Of a DNA stretch of 64,000 nucleotides, positions 33,900-42,436 are shown piece after piece. A program made the translations under genes and the position numbers. Below the pieces are notes generated by a model that ran no database searches, had not been told where the DNA came from, and worked only from the letters and a program-made list of their open reading frames with translations. Source of the stretch: an uncultured Crocinitomix sp. (GTDB taxonomy: Bacteria; Bacteroidota; Bacteroidia; Flavobacteriales_D; Crocinitomicaceae). The stretch lies in NCBI GenBank assembly GCA_937136425.1, contig CAKZON010000076.1, forward strand, positions 24,123 through 88,122, written 5' to 3'. Every line of letters starts with the position of its first letter. The stretch's first letter is position 1.

Positions 33900-35105
33900 A
33901 TGAATTTCTTTACTCCCCCCACATCTGAATATACCACCTATTATAAGCAAGGAGCTTTTGAGTTAACGTGGCGCTATAACGCGTTCATGGTGTTAACTTA
34001 TACTGTTTTAATGCTTGCTGGTGCGTTCATAGGGATGAAGACTTTTTTTGTGGGGGTAATGTGTTGGAGTACTCCTTTTGTTTCATTAATTGTAATGAAG
34101 CAAACGCGTAAATTTGAAATGGTTGCGTATGCCCAGGTAATTTTAGGATCAATTATAACAGGAGTTGTGCTGAATTTGAACTTTGTTTCAATGCATGTGG
34201 TGGAGGTTATTTTTATGATGATTACAAGTTTTTATGCCTTTATAACTTTAGGCAGAAAGGCAGGAGTTATCTCCTTGAGCGCTCAGCTTGTTTGGTCTTG
34301 TATTTATCTTTTTAGAGATGTTGAACCGGTTGTTAATGTGCCAATAATTGAAAAATTGGCGTTGTTAATGGCCTTGCTTGTTTCCGTATCATTGTTTGGG
34401 TTCTTGATTGTCGAATTTTTAAAACTTAGGCGTACGGCCGAGAATAAATACATGTCAATAAATCAAGATTTGACAGAGATTAATCATTTGGTTAATCTAC
34501 AATATCAAGAGAAGACGGTAATGTTAAAAGAAATTCATCACCGCGTTAAAAATAACCTTCAAGTAATTTCTAGTTTACTTCGCCTGCAATCGTATGAAAT
34601 AGAGGAGGAGGCTTCGCGCATGCATTTTCAAGATGCAATTTTTAGAGTTTCAGCCATGGCTTTGATTCATCAAAAAATGTATCAGAACGAAAATTTATCG
34701 CAAATAAATCTCGAAAACTATATTGATTCATTGGCTAAGGATCTAGTTTTGACACATGCAAAACATACAGAAGTAAAGTTAGATGTTATTTCAGATATTC
34801 AAGAACTCGGTAATGACACACTAGTACCTTTAGCACTAATCCTAAATGAATTAATTACAAATTCATTAAAACATGCATTTGCTGATCGTGCGGAGGGTGT
34901 AATAACGATTAAAATTCAACGAATTGACGAGACTGATTTTTTCGATTTTACTTATAAAGATGGGGGAGAGTGGAAGTCAACACCTAAAGGGAATTCATTT
35001 GGATTGGAGTTGATTGCGACATTAACCGAACAGCTAGATGGTCATGTTGAACGTAGTTACGATCAAGGAACCAAATATCAATTTAAGCTTCGTGATTTAA
35101 AATAA
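33900..35105 (+). CDS. Membrane sensor histidine kinase, HisKA_2 type
   Basis: 401 residues. About six membrane helices span residues 28-170, a short linker follows, then the HisKA_2 phosphoacceptor region (KEIHHRVKNNLQVISSLLRLQ, His213/His214) and a HATPase domain (ILNELITNSLKHAF N-box ~315; FGLELIATLTEQL near the end). The sensor lies in the membrane with no large periplasmic loop. No response regulator is adjacent. The gene starts directly after the HhH-barrel stop. Its last 23 bp overlap the convergent aroB gene. Confidence 0.9.
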   Translation: MNFFTPPTSEYTTYYKQGAFELTWRYNAFMVLTYTVLMLAGAFIGMKTFFVGVMCWSTPFVSLIVMKQTRKFEMVAYAQVILGSIITGVVLNLNFVSMHVVEVIFMMITSFYAFITLGRKAGVISLSAQLVWSCIYLFRDVEPVVNVPIIEKLALLMALLVSVSLFGFLIVEFLKLRRTAENKYMSINQDLTEINHLVNLQYQEKTVMLKEIHHRVKNNLQVISSLLRLQSYEIEEEASRMHFQDAIFRVSAMALIHQKMYQNENLSQINLENYIDSLAKDLVLTHAKHTEVKLDVISDIQELGNDTLVPLALILNELITNSLKHAFADRAEGVITIKIQRIDETDFFDFTYKDGGEWKSTPKGNSFGLELIATLTEQLDGHVERSYDQGTKYQFKLRDLK

Positions 35106-36171
35106 AACGAATTGCAGCATCAATCAATTCGTCATTGACGTTTTGATTGTAAATCGCTTGACCAATATCTGTAAGTAATGTAAATGATATTGAACCATTC
35201 ACATTTTTTTTATCATTTAATAGAAGTGGTTTAATTTGATCAATATCAGCAATTGAAATGTTTAAGTGTGTGTATCGACTGCGAATAGTAGTGTTGATGT
35301 CTTCAAATAAATTGGTGTCAATAAGTCCCATTTCGCAAGAAATAAAACTTTCAGCAATCATTCCCCAGGCCACTGCAAATCCATGTGGAATAGGTTTGTT
35401 ATTAGATAAACAAAAACCTTCTAATGCATGCCCAATTGTATGACCAAAGTTTAAGTTTTTTCGCTGCCCTTGCTCTAAATGATCTTCTGTAACAATTTTA
35501 CGCTTGATTAAAACAGATTGATGAATTGTCTCTAATAATCCTGCAGGAATGATTTTAGGATCAACAGATTTAAGTGCATTCCAATAATTAGCATCTGCAA
35601 TTAATCCATGTTTTAGCATTTCAGCAAAGCCAGAATCCAATTCAACGTTAGGCAAGGTTGCTAAATAACGTGAATCTATAAAAACATAATCAGGGTCAGC
35701 AAAAACGCCAATTTGGTTTTTATAAGGACCTAAATCAATCCCTGTTTTTCCTCCAACAGAGGCATCTACTTGAGAAAGCAAAGTTGTGGGGATATTAATA
35801 AATGAAAGTCCGCGTTTAAAGGTTGCTGCAATAAAGCCGCCCATGTCAGTGATTACACCTCCACCTAAATTTATGATTAAGTCGTTACGTCCAATTTCAT
35901 ACTCGCTTAAGGCACTCCACACATGGTTGCAAATGTCTAGTACTTTATTTTCTTCACCAGGTGGAAGCTGAATAATTTCGGCTTCACTCAAGGCTTCAAA
36001 AGATGTAATAAAGTCTTCCATCCATAAATCAAAGACATTTTCATCTGTAATAATGATTTTTTTTGATTGCGCATAGCGCGGTGAGGAGAGTAGGGCGTTA
36101 AAACCACTGTCTTTTAAATTACCGAATCGAATTTCTGATTGATTATAAGTGAGTGTGTCCAAGGATATCAA
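35083..36171 (-). CDS. aroB: 3-dehydroquinate synthase
   Basis: Second step of the shikimate pathway, converting 3-deoxy-D-arabino-heptulosonate 7-phosphate to 3-dehydroquinate with NAD and a divalent metal. 362 residues, full length. Visible motifs: GGGVITDMGGFIAATFKRG (~105-123), NIPTTLLSQVDASVGGKTGID, and zinc ligands in SGFAEMLKHGL (Glu, His) and NFGHTIGHALEG (His, His). It overlaps the convergent histidine kinase gene by 23 bp. A TAnnTTTG-type box on the minus strand (36239-36246) lies 68 bp before the start and may drive it. Confidence 0.96.
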   Translation of the reverse strand: MISLDTLTYNQSEIRFGNLKDSGFNALLSSPRYAQSKKIIITDENVFDLWMEDFITSFEALSEAEIIQLPPGEENKVLDICNHVWSALSEYEIGRNDLIINLGGGVITDMGGFIAATFKRGLSFINIPTTLLSQVDASVGGKTGIDLGPYKNQIGVFADPDYVFIDSRYLATLPNVELDSGFAEMLKHGLIADANYWNALKSVDPKIIPAGLLETIHQSVLIKRKIVTEDHLEQGQRKNLNFGHTIGHALEGFCLSNNKPIPHGFAVAWGMIAESFISCEMGLIDTNLFEDINTTIRSRYTHLNISIADIDQIKPLLLNDKKNVNGSISFTLLTDIGQAIYNQNVNDELIDAAIRFILNHEA

Positions 36172-36256
36172 TTTTTAATGCCTTAAAATTACAATATATC
36201 TTTCAACTGTTTGCAATTTCAACAAGGACAAAGTATGGCAAAATTAGATGAATATC

Positions 36257-36952
36257 CTATTCACTATATAGGCCGAGATGTTCCAATAAATGATTGTAGC
36301 CGTTCCATTCGCCACTTGCATCTTTATAAGTTAAGGTTTGTCCTTTATAGCTTAGTGTATACGTGTCAGTGGTGGTACAGCCGCCTCTTCTATCAAAAAG
36401 GTTTAATTCCATTTCAAACCTCTGAATATGCTCATACTCTTTAGTGGTCAATTCTTTTTTATTATTTCGGTAGGTTCTATAGTACCTTTGATTAACTCGT
36501 TCTATTTGAATTGAGTCTGGCAAAGTGTGAAAACAACCTTTTGATTCAATTTTAATTGAGAAGAACTCCCCCTCCTTTAGTTGTGATATTAAAGGAATAT
36601 GGTCAGCCTCGTTATTATTATAACGATTTGTGCATAGTGTTAATTGAGTGCTGTCATTATCATGGTTAATATCAAAATTGACGCGACTTATTGTGTTATG
36701 TTTGTTCGGGAAAAGAAGGTAATAATTACCTTCCTTTAAACCAGGAATTGAAAGATGATCGGTTCCATAAGGTTCAAAACGGCCTACTTCAATATCCTCT
36801 GATGATTCTAATTTGTACAATCGTATAAAACGGAGCGTAGTGTCACTTATTTCTTTATGGCAGTTTTTAATGCTTATCGCAAGTATGTGTCGTGCTTTAA
36901 TTTGGTTAAAACAGCTCATTAATAAGAATAAGAGAACAAACTTTATGCGCAT
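36257..36952 (-). CDS. Exported protein of unknown function, possible lipoprotein
   Basis: 231 residues. The N terminus is hydrophobic and ends LFLLMSCFNQIKA, which could be a lipoprotein signal (LMSC, Cys14) or an ordinary signal peptide. The mature part looks beta-rich: about 30-90 resemble an Ig-like fold (TTLRFIRLYKLESSEDIEVGRFEPYG-like strands, YYLLFPNKHNTISRVNF), and the C terminus has a Trp-x-Tyr-containing strand. No known family. It is a lone minus-strand gene between aroB and the LamG gene. Confidence 0.65.
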   Translation of the reverse strand: MRIKFVLLFLLMSCFNQIKARHILAISIKNCHKEISDTTLRFIRLYKLESSEDIEVGRFEPYGTDHLSIPGLKEGNYYLLFPNKHNTISRVNFDINHDNDSTQLTLCTNRYNNNEADHIPLISQLKEGEFFSIKIESKGCFHTLPDSIQIERVNQRYYRTYRNNKKELTTKEYEHIQRFEMELNLFDRRGGCTTTDTYTLSYKGQTLTYKDASGEWNGYNHLLEHLGLYSE

Positions 36953-37085
36953 TGTTTAAATCATATTAAGGTTCGAATTTGCGTCTTTAATTTGAAATAA
37001 AATTATAAAATGTGGTTTGCAAAAAGCCTTTGTAATTAATTTTATTTGATTGTAACGTAATTTTTGGCTTTGTATCTTCTATTCC

Positions 37086-38243
37086 TTATCGTACGACAAT
37101 TTTTTTAGTGATTAAACGATCTTCCGACTGGATTTTTAATAAATAGACTCCGTTCGTTATATCTCTAATGTTTAGTATAACTATAGAAGTGTTTTTAGTT
37201 ACTTTGTAGTTATACACCTCTTGACCACTAATTGAAACCAATGTAAACTCTACATTAGATAAGTTTGCGCCAAAATCAACCGTTAAATTATTGTCAAGTA
37301 CTGGGTTTGGGTAAAGTTTAAGCAACTTGTTATCTAATTTTGTTAGTGCAGCAGTATCATCTCCATCACCTCCTTCATCTTCATCTTCGTCTTCGTCCTC
37401 ATCTCCATCTTCTTCTTCCTCTTCTTCAACCCATCCATCATCATCTCCATCCCCATAGTCATGAATGTTTGAACAATAATCTCCTTCAAACCAATCAGGG
37501 TCATATCCGTCTCCTTCTATAAATTCATCCGTACCAAGAAAACAGCTCCAAGACAACATATATTTACAATAGATATTTTGTCCGTCACCTTCATTTAAAT
37601 CCCAACATCCTCTCAAACTATATTCAAATCCATCAATGCCTCCGTGCATGTTTTCTGCTAATTCAGTGCTTGTTCTTGCAGATTTCCAAATGCGAACATT
37701 TCCAATTACGCCTTTAAACTCATTGCCATAAACATGATCGCGGCCTATCCAAATTGAAGTAAAACCTTGTAAGTTATTCGCACAACCATCTGCATAGTCT
37801 ACTCCAAAAAGAACACCGTCGGCATAGAAATAAAGATCACCTTCTTTCCTTACTACAGCAACATGGTGACAAGTACCATCCAAGAGGCTTCCAACAGATC
37901 CGTTGTTAGGAATATACCATTCTTCACCTCTGTTTGAAAAACAAAGTGCTCTTACTCCGTCTCCCATACTTTTAAAATAAAAAGCCGACCCTTTGATATG
38001 TGACCAACGGTTTGAGATTATAGTTGGATCAGTGCCTTGATCGTCTTCATTTCCTTTAATAACTGCTTCAAACGTAAAATCATCATTGAAATAATCCAAT
38101 TGTGTGTTATGTGTTTCTACATAATCGTTAACACCATCAAAGTACAAGTGAGAAGTTTCGTCTTGTAACCATGCGGTGCTTGAAATAATCAATAACGGAA
38201 TGATAAATAGAATTCGGTAAAATGGTTTAAAGTTAGGGTTCAT
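37086..38243 (-). CDS. LamG-domain protein with acidic linker and T9SS sorting domain
   Basis: 385 residues. A signal-like start (hydrophobic LFIIPLLIISSTAW) is followed by a concanavalin/LamG domain (~30-205: LYFDGVNDYVE, FTFEAVIKG, CHHVAVVRKEGDLYFYADGV, GVIGNVRIWKSARTSTE), typical of carbohydrate or matrix binding. Residues ~265-300 are an almost purely acidic Glu/Asp/Gly linker. The last ~75 residues are a type A T9SS C-terminal domain (LKLYPNPVLDNNLTV ... NGVYLLKIQSEDRLITKKIVV), so it is exported and probably anchored at the cell surface. The LamG ligand is unknown. Confidence 0.88.
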   Translation of the reverse strand: MNPNFKPFYRILFIIPLLIISSTAWLQDETSHLYFDGVNDYVETHNTQLDYFNDDFTFEAVIKGNEDDQGTDPTIISNRWSHIKGSAFYFKSMGDGVRALCFSNRGEEWYIPNNGSVGSLLDGTCHHVAVVRKEGDLYFYADGVLFGVDYADGCANNLQGFTSIWIGRDHVYGNEFKGVIGNVRIWKSARTSTELAENMHGGIDGFEYSLRGCWDLNEGDGQNIYCKYMLSWSCFLGTDEFIEGDGYDPDWFEGDYCSNIHDYGDGDDDGWVEEEEEEDGDEDEDEDEDEGGDGDDTAALTKLDNKLLKLYPNPVLDNNLTVDFGANLSNVEFTLVSISGQEVYNYKVTKNTSIVILNIRDITNGVYLLKIQSEDRLITKKIVVR

Positions 38244-38314
38244 AATTGGGTGATTTAATGTCTCTTATAATTAGAACGGATTATTTTTTAAAATGGTTGT
38301 ATGGATAACAGAAA

Positions 38315-38659
38315 TTAAATCATATTATGGTTGCAATAACTCGTTTTATCAAAGTCATTAATATTTATGGATAGTACCTTAATACCAGGAAACATGGGTT
38401 TTAGGGCAGTTATTATTTTCTCTGAAAGATTTGCTTTTTGCGCTTCTGTCCTGCCAGACATGATATGTCCAAAAATATGGATAAAATCATCTTGTGTTCC
38501 TCCAACGGTATATTCAGTAAAGCTTTGAATGCGTGCTTTTATATTTCCAGCGGCAAATAATCCTGTAGAATCGGCGGAGTTATGAACAGTGTCAATGATT
38601 TTTTTTGCAGAATGTTGCTCAAGCACTTTTTCTGAACAATGGATTATGAAATGTGGCAT
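38315..38659 (-). CDS. 5-carboxymethyl-2-hydroxymuconate isomerase-like (tautomerase-fold) protein
   Basis: The start at 38659 (MPHFIIHCSEKVLEQ) is preferred over 38770 because the family begins with Met-Pro, where the Pro is the catalytic base, and because the longer form overlaps the upstream gene. 114 residues with the CHMI pattern: an N-terminal strand, LFAAGNIKARIQSFTEY, DFIHIFGHIMSGRTEAQKANLSEKI and a final KVLSINI strand. Family members isomerise hydroxymuconates in aromatic degradation, but the surrounding operon is not an aromatic degradation locus, so the substrate is open. It starts 4 bp after the TfoX-like gene. Confidence 0.82.
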   Translation of the reverse strand: MPHFIIHCSEKVLEQHSAKKIIDTVHNSADSTGLFAAGNIKARIQSFTEYTVGGTQDDFIHIFGHIMSGRTEAQKANLSEKIITALKPMFPGIKVLSININDFDKTSYCNHNMI

Positions 38660-38663
38660 AATG

Positions 38664-39041
38664 TTATAATTTCTTTTTCTTTGTTTTCTTCTTACTTGCC
38701 TTGGCTTGAGGATTAAAGTCCAAGCATTTGTGAATCCAATATTCCAAATCATCCTGTCGGTCGTATCCATCTGGCGTTACAAAAACATATCCTTTCATGG
38801 GCCTACCTGTAAAACCCATAGGTAAAACACCATCCATTTCTAAAGCTTCTGTACAGGCTTCTTCACCAATACGTGCCATCAATAAGTTCGACTCTGTTTT
38901 TTTGTCGATATGCATGCCGCAAAGCATTTTATCATTCACCATAAAACAAAGTCCGCCCATCATTTTTTTGGAGAAGAAGTTTGCTTTTTTCGCCTCTAAA
39001 ATTTGTGTAATGCGCTCTGCTTGATATTCGTCAAATGCCAT
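38664..39041 (-). CDS. TfoX/Sxy N-terminal domain protein
   Basis: 125 residues starting at MAFDEYQAERI (39041). The domain shows the usual FSKKMMGGLCFMVNDKMLCGM stretch and FTGRPMKGYVFV. A Lys-rich tail (KASKKKTKKKK) ends the protein. TfoX controls competence in some Gammaproteobacteria, but short single-domain forms in Bacteroidota have no known role. It lies 4 bp from both neighbours in a minus-strand operon behind adenine deaminase. Confidence 0.85.
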   Translation of the reverse strand: MAFDEYQAERITQILEAKKANFFSKKMMGGLCFMVNDKMLCGMHIDKKTESNLLMARIGEEACTEALEMDGVLPMGFTGRPMKGYVFVTPDGYDRQDDLEYWIHKCLDFNPQAKASKKKTKKKKL

Positions 39042-39045
39042 AATT

Positions 39046-39465
39046 TTATTTTGATTGATAATTGTTTTCTGATAATCGAGTAGAAATCCACCAATAATTT
39101 CCAGCAGGATCTTGAATGCCACCTTGCCGATCACCGAAATCTTGATCTGCTGGTTCAAAAACAGATAGCCCACCATTATCTAAAGCTTGTTGATACATTT
39201 TATCTACATTTTTAACATAAAGATAAAAAGAGGTGCGCATGTTTAAAAAAGGACCACTCGCTTGACTTAACATAATGCACGAATTTCCAATTTTAAGAAT
39301 AACATTGGCAATTTCACCGGTTTCTGGACGTAGGACTCTATTTATTTCCTCGGCGTCAAAACTTTTTTCTAAATAATCAATTAGTGCTAATGGATCTTCA
39401 ACAAATAAATAACTGTTTACAGTGCTAAATCCTTGTGGGCGAAAGGTATCAAAATTAGTGTTCAT
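39046..39465 (-). CDS. VOC (glyoxalase/bleomycin-resistance fold) protein
   Basis: 139 residues from the ATG at 39465 (MNTNFDTFRPQGFSTVN). Two beta-alpha-beta-beta-beta halves of the vicinal-oxygen-chelate fold are visible: YLFVEDPLALIDYLEKSFDAEE with ILKIGNSCIMLSQ, then FYLYVKNVDKMYQQALDNGG and GDRQGGIQDPAGNYWWIST. The closing DPxGNxWW is typical of the PhnB-like subgroup. Substrate unknown. It follows the adenine deaminase gene by 16 bp and precedes the TfoX-like gene by 4 bp. Confidence 0.87.
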   Translation of the reverse strand: MNTNFDTFRPQGFSTVNSYLFVEDPLALIDYLEKSFDAEEINRVLRPETGEIANVILKIGNSCIMLSQASGPFLNMRTSFYLYVKNVDKMYQQALDNGGLSVFEPADQDFGDRQGGIQDPAGNYWWISTRLSENNYQSK

Positions 39466-39481
39466 AGGTTTAATGTATGAA

Positions 39482-41107
39482 TTATTCAGCGATATTAACC
39501 GGAGTAAACTCAAATTTAGAACCATCAAATAAACCAAAGTCGCTTAACTTTAATGCAGGAATTACTAATAAAGCCATAAACGATAATGTCATATAAGGGG
39601 CATGTAAAGTAGCGCCCATTTCCTTAGCACGTTGATCAATTTTTTGATATAGCTCTCCAGTTGTAATTCCGTCCTTATTGCTCATGATTCCTGCAACAGG
39701 TAACCCCAACACATGGGCATCATTTTCAGAAACTGCGCAAACACCGCCCTTTTCTTTAATAATGGCATTAACAGCTTTGCAAATCATCTCGTCGTTCACA
39801 CCAACGCAAATAATATTGTGCGAATCATGCGCTACGGAAGAAGCAATTGCCCCCGCTTTCAATCCAAAGTTTTTGATAAACGCTACCGCAGGCTCAGTGT
39901 TTGAATAACGATTGACTACAACAATTTTTAAAATATCGTTTTCCACATCAGAAACTATGTGACCGTCTTCAATTTTTGGTATTGCGATAATGGGGTTCGT
40001 GATTAATTCTCCATCCAAGGCTTCAATAACATTAATTTTTTCAGAAGTAGCAGCAATCTTAAAATCACTCACTTCTTTAAAGTCCGTATGAAAGTTATTA
40101 GGACAATTGAAAGGAATCGGTTGAATGTTTGAATGACCGTTTTCAGCAACGCATTCTCCGTTTATAAAGGTTTTTAGTATGGTTAATTCAGTCAAGTTGT
40201 TTACTACAATAAAATCTGCAGGATCTCCTTCTTTTAAAAGCCCAACATCTAAATTATAATGCTTTACAGGATTGATACAAGCCATTTTAAGTAATTTAAA
40301 AATATCAATACCATGAGAAAGACCTCTTTTTACCAACGCATCAATATGGCTTACAATTAAATCATCTGGATGTTTGTCGTCTGAGCAAAACATCATGTTC
40401 TCATAATGTTCCGGAACTAAATCTATAAGAGCATTGAAGTTTTTTGCAGCACTTCCTTCTCTAATTATAATTTTCATTCCATTTTGCAGTTTTTCCAATC
40501 CCTCTTCATAAGTAAAGCTTTCATGGTCGGTTGAGATTCCTGCACTAATATATTTTTTCACATCTTCACCACTCAATCCTGGTGCGTGCCCATCAACAGG
40601 TTTGTTGAAATGTTTAGCCCATTCAATCTTTTTCATTACCTCATCATCTGCAAATAAAACGCCGGGGTAATTCATCATTTCAGCCAAATACTTTATGTCG
40701 TCATTGGCTAAAAGTTCTTTAATTCCTTCAGAATCAATCACCGCTCCCGCAGATTCAAAACTAGTAGCAGGAACACATGATGGAGCACCAAAATTAAACT
40801 TGAACGGAACTTCTTTTCCATTGTTAATCATATAGTATACACCGTCTTTGCCAAGAACGTTTGCAATTTCATGCGGATCCGAAACTGTTGCAACTGTGCC
40901 GTGAGTTACTGCTAAACGCGCAAATTCAGAAGGAACCAACATAGAACTTTCAATGTGAATGTGAGCATCTATAAATCCGGGTAAAATATAATCTTCAGAA
41001 TCTGTCTCTTGCTCTGTTATTGACTGTATACGTCCGTTTTCTATAATGACTTGACCTTTGTAAATACGCTGATTTTCAATGTCAACAATGTTTCCTTTTA
41101 AAATCAC
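39482..41107 (-). CDS. ade: Adenine deaminase
   Basis: Deaminates adenine to hypoxanthine in purine salvage; amidohydrolase superfamily, cytoplasmic, metal-dependent. 541 residues with the metal motif [10 protein letters not shown] (His49, His51), the family signature [17 protein letters not shown] (~89-105), [11 protein letters not shown] (Asp ligands, ~242) and the C-terminal [17 protein letters not shown] segment (~427-440, here [17 protein letters not shown]), distinctive for the Ade family. It is the first gene of a four-gene minus-strand operon, and its start is 67 bp from the divergent proline dehydrogenase gene. Confidence 0.95.
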   Translation of the reverse strand: MILKGNIVDIENQRIYKGQVIIENGRIQSITEQETDSEDYILPGFIDAHIHIESSMLVPSEFARLAVTHGTVATVSDPHEIANVLGKDGVYYMINNGKEVPFKFNFGAPSCVPATSFESAGAVIDSEGIKELLANDDIKYLAEMMNYPGVLFADDEVMKKIEWAKHFNKPVDGHAPGLSGEDVKKYISAGISTDHESFTYEEGLEKLQNGMKIIIREGSAAKNFNALIDLVPEHYENMMFCSDDKHPDDLIVSHIDALVKRGLSHGIDIFKLLKMACINPVKHYNLDVGLLKEGDPADFIVVNNLTELTILKTFINGECVAENGHSNIQPIPFNCPNNFHTDFKEVSDFKIAATSEKINVIEALDGELITNPIIAIPKIEDGHIVSDVENDILKIVVVNRYSNTEPAVAFIKNFGLKAGAIASSVAHDSHNIICVGVNDEMICKAVNAIIKEKGGVCAVSENDAHVLGLPVAGIMSNKDGITTGELYQKIDQRAKEMGATLHAPYMTLSFMALLVIPALKLSDFGLFDGSKFEFTPVNIAE

Positions 41108-41163
41108 AATAATGGGATTAAATTTTTTAAAATAACTGAGCTAACAATGTAGTAAATTCCGTT

Positions 41164-41171
41164 TATATTTG
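41164..41171 (+). promoter_or_regulatory. Candidate Bacteroidota -7 box (TATATTTG) very close to a start codon
   Basis: Exact TAnnTTTG match ending only 3 bp before the ATG at 41175. With the usual distance to the start site, transcription would begin at or near the ATG, giving a leaderless mRNA. No clear -33 box. Confidence 0.45.
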
Positions 41172-41174
41172 CGC

Positions 41175-42356
41175 ATGATTTCTTTCGATAATACCGAGAT
41201 TGCTTTTGCAGGGAAAACGGATAATGATCTGCAATGGACATATCGTTTGTTTAATATGATTGGGAAGCCCTGGCTGGTAAAGTTTGGGAAGTTTGCAACC
41301 AATTTTGCGTTTGCAATTCGTTTGCCAATTAAAGGAATGATCAAAAAAACCATTTTCAAACATTTTTGTGGTGGAGAGACAATTGCAGATTGTTCTGGAA
41401 GAATAAATGAATTGGGGCAATTTGGGATTGGAACAATCCTAGATTATTCCGTAGAGGGAAAAAGTGAGGATGAAGATTTGGATCGAACAAGAGATGAGAT
41501 TATAGCATCAATTGCTACCGGAAAAGCAAATGACCATATTCCGTTTGCTGTATTTAAGGTTACGGGAATTGCCCGAACAGATTTATTGGAAAAGGCGAAT
41601 GATCCAAGTACGGAATTAACAGAGCAAGAGAAAAAAGACTTTGCAGATGCTATGGCTAGAGTAGATGCTATTTGCAAAGCCGCGTATGAAGCTGACGTTC
41701 CTTTGTTTATTGATGCTGAAGATAGTTGGTTTCAAGATGTTATTGACCGCATGACAAATGCAATGATGGCAAAGTACAACAAAGAAAAAGCAGTAGTATA
41801 TAATACTTTGCAAATGTACCGTCATGATCGTTTAGAGTTTTTGAAAAAAACGCATCAAGAGGCTCTGGCTGGAAATTATTATCCAGGTATTAAAATGGTT
41901 CGCGGAGCTTATATGGAAAAAGAACGCGAAAGAGCAGAGAAAGATGGTTATCCTTCTCCAATTCAGCCAGACAAAGCATCAACAGACAGGGATTATAATT
42001 TAGGATTAGAATATATTATAGAACATATTGATCGATTTGCATTATGTGCTGGAACGCATAATGAGCAAAGTTCATTGAAGTTGGTAGAGTTGATGAATGA
42101 AAAAGGAATTGCAAAGGATGATAAGCGCGTATATTTTGCCCAATTATTAGGAATGAGCGATCATATTTCATTTAACGTGGCTCATGCTGGCTATAATGTT
42201 GCTAAATATGTACCATATGGACCTGTGAAAGAGGTGATGCCTTATCTATTGCGCCGTGCAGAAGAAAACACGTCAGTGGCTGGACAAATGGGACGTGAAT
42301 TGTCTTTAATTGTATCAGAAAAGAAAAGACGCAAGGCGGCTAAATCAAAAAAATAA
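41175..42356 (+). CDS. Proline dehydrogenase
   Basis: FAD-dependent oxidation of proline to pyrroline-5-carboxylate. 393 residues from the ATG at 41175; the TTG at 41169 overlaps the promoter-like box. A stand-alone PRODH barrel without the pyrroline-5-carboxylate dehydrogenase half of PutA. Motifs: VPLFIDAEDSWFQDVIDRM (~175), YPGIKMVRGAYMEKER (~235), CAGTHNEQSS (~290) and the active-site stretch YGPVKEVMPYLLRRAEEN near the end, which holds the substrate-binding Arg pair. It is divergent from adenine deaminase. Confidence 0.93.
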   Translation: MISFDNTEIAFAGKTDNDLQWTYRLFNMIGKPWLVKFGKFATNFAFAIRLPIKGMIKKTIFKHFCGGETIADCSGRINELGQFGIGTILDYSVEGKSEDEDLDRTRDEIIASIATGKANDHIPFAVFKVTGIARTDLLEKANDPSTELTEQEKKDFADAMARVDAICKAAYEADVPLFIDAEDSWFQDVIDRMTNAMMAKYNKEKAVVYNTLQMYRHDRLEFLKKTHQEALAGNYYPGIKMVRGAYMEKERERAEKDGYPSPIQPDKASTDRDYNLGLEYIIEHIDRFALCAGTHNEQSSLKLVELMNEKGIAKDDKRVYFAQLLGMSDHISFNVAHAGYNVAKYVPYGPVKEVMPYLLRRAEENTSVAGQMGRELSLIVSEKKRRKAAKSKK

Positions 42357-42436
42357 GGCGTTTCCCAATATCAGTTTAAACAAGCTGTTTTAATTCATTT
42401 GTTACGACTGAGAAAAATTAAGTAAATTACCAACTT

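Noticed and set aside
37340..37522. His/Leu-rich frame on the plus strand
   Set aside because: It is the complement of the acidic linker codons of the LamG gene.
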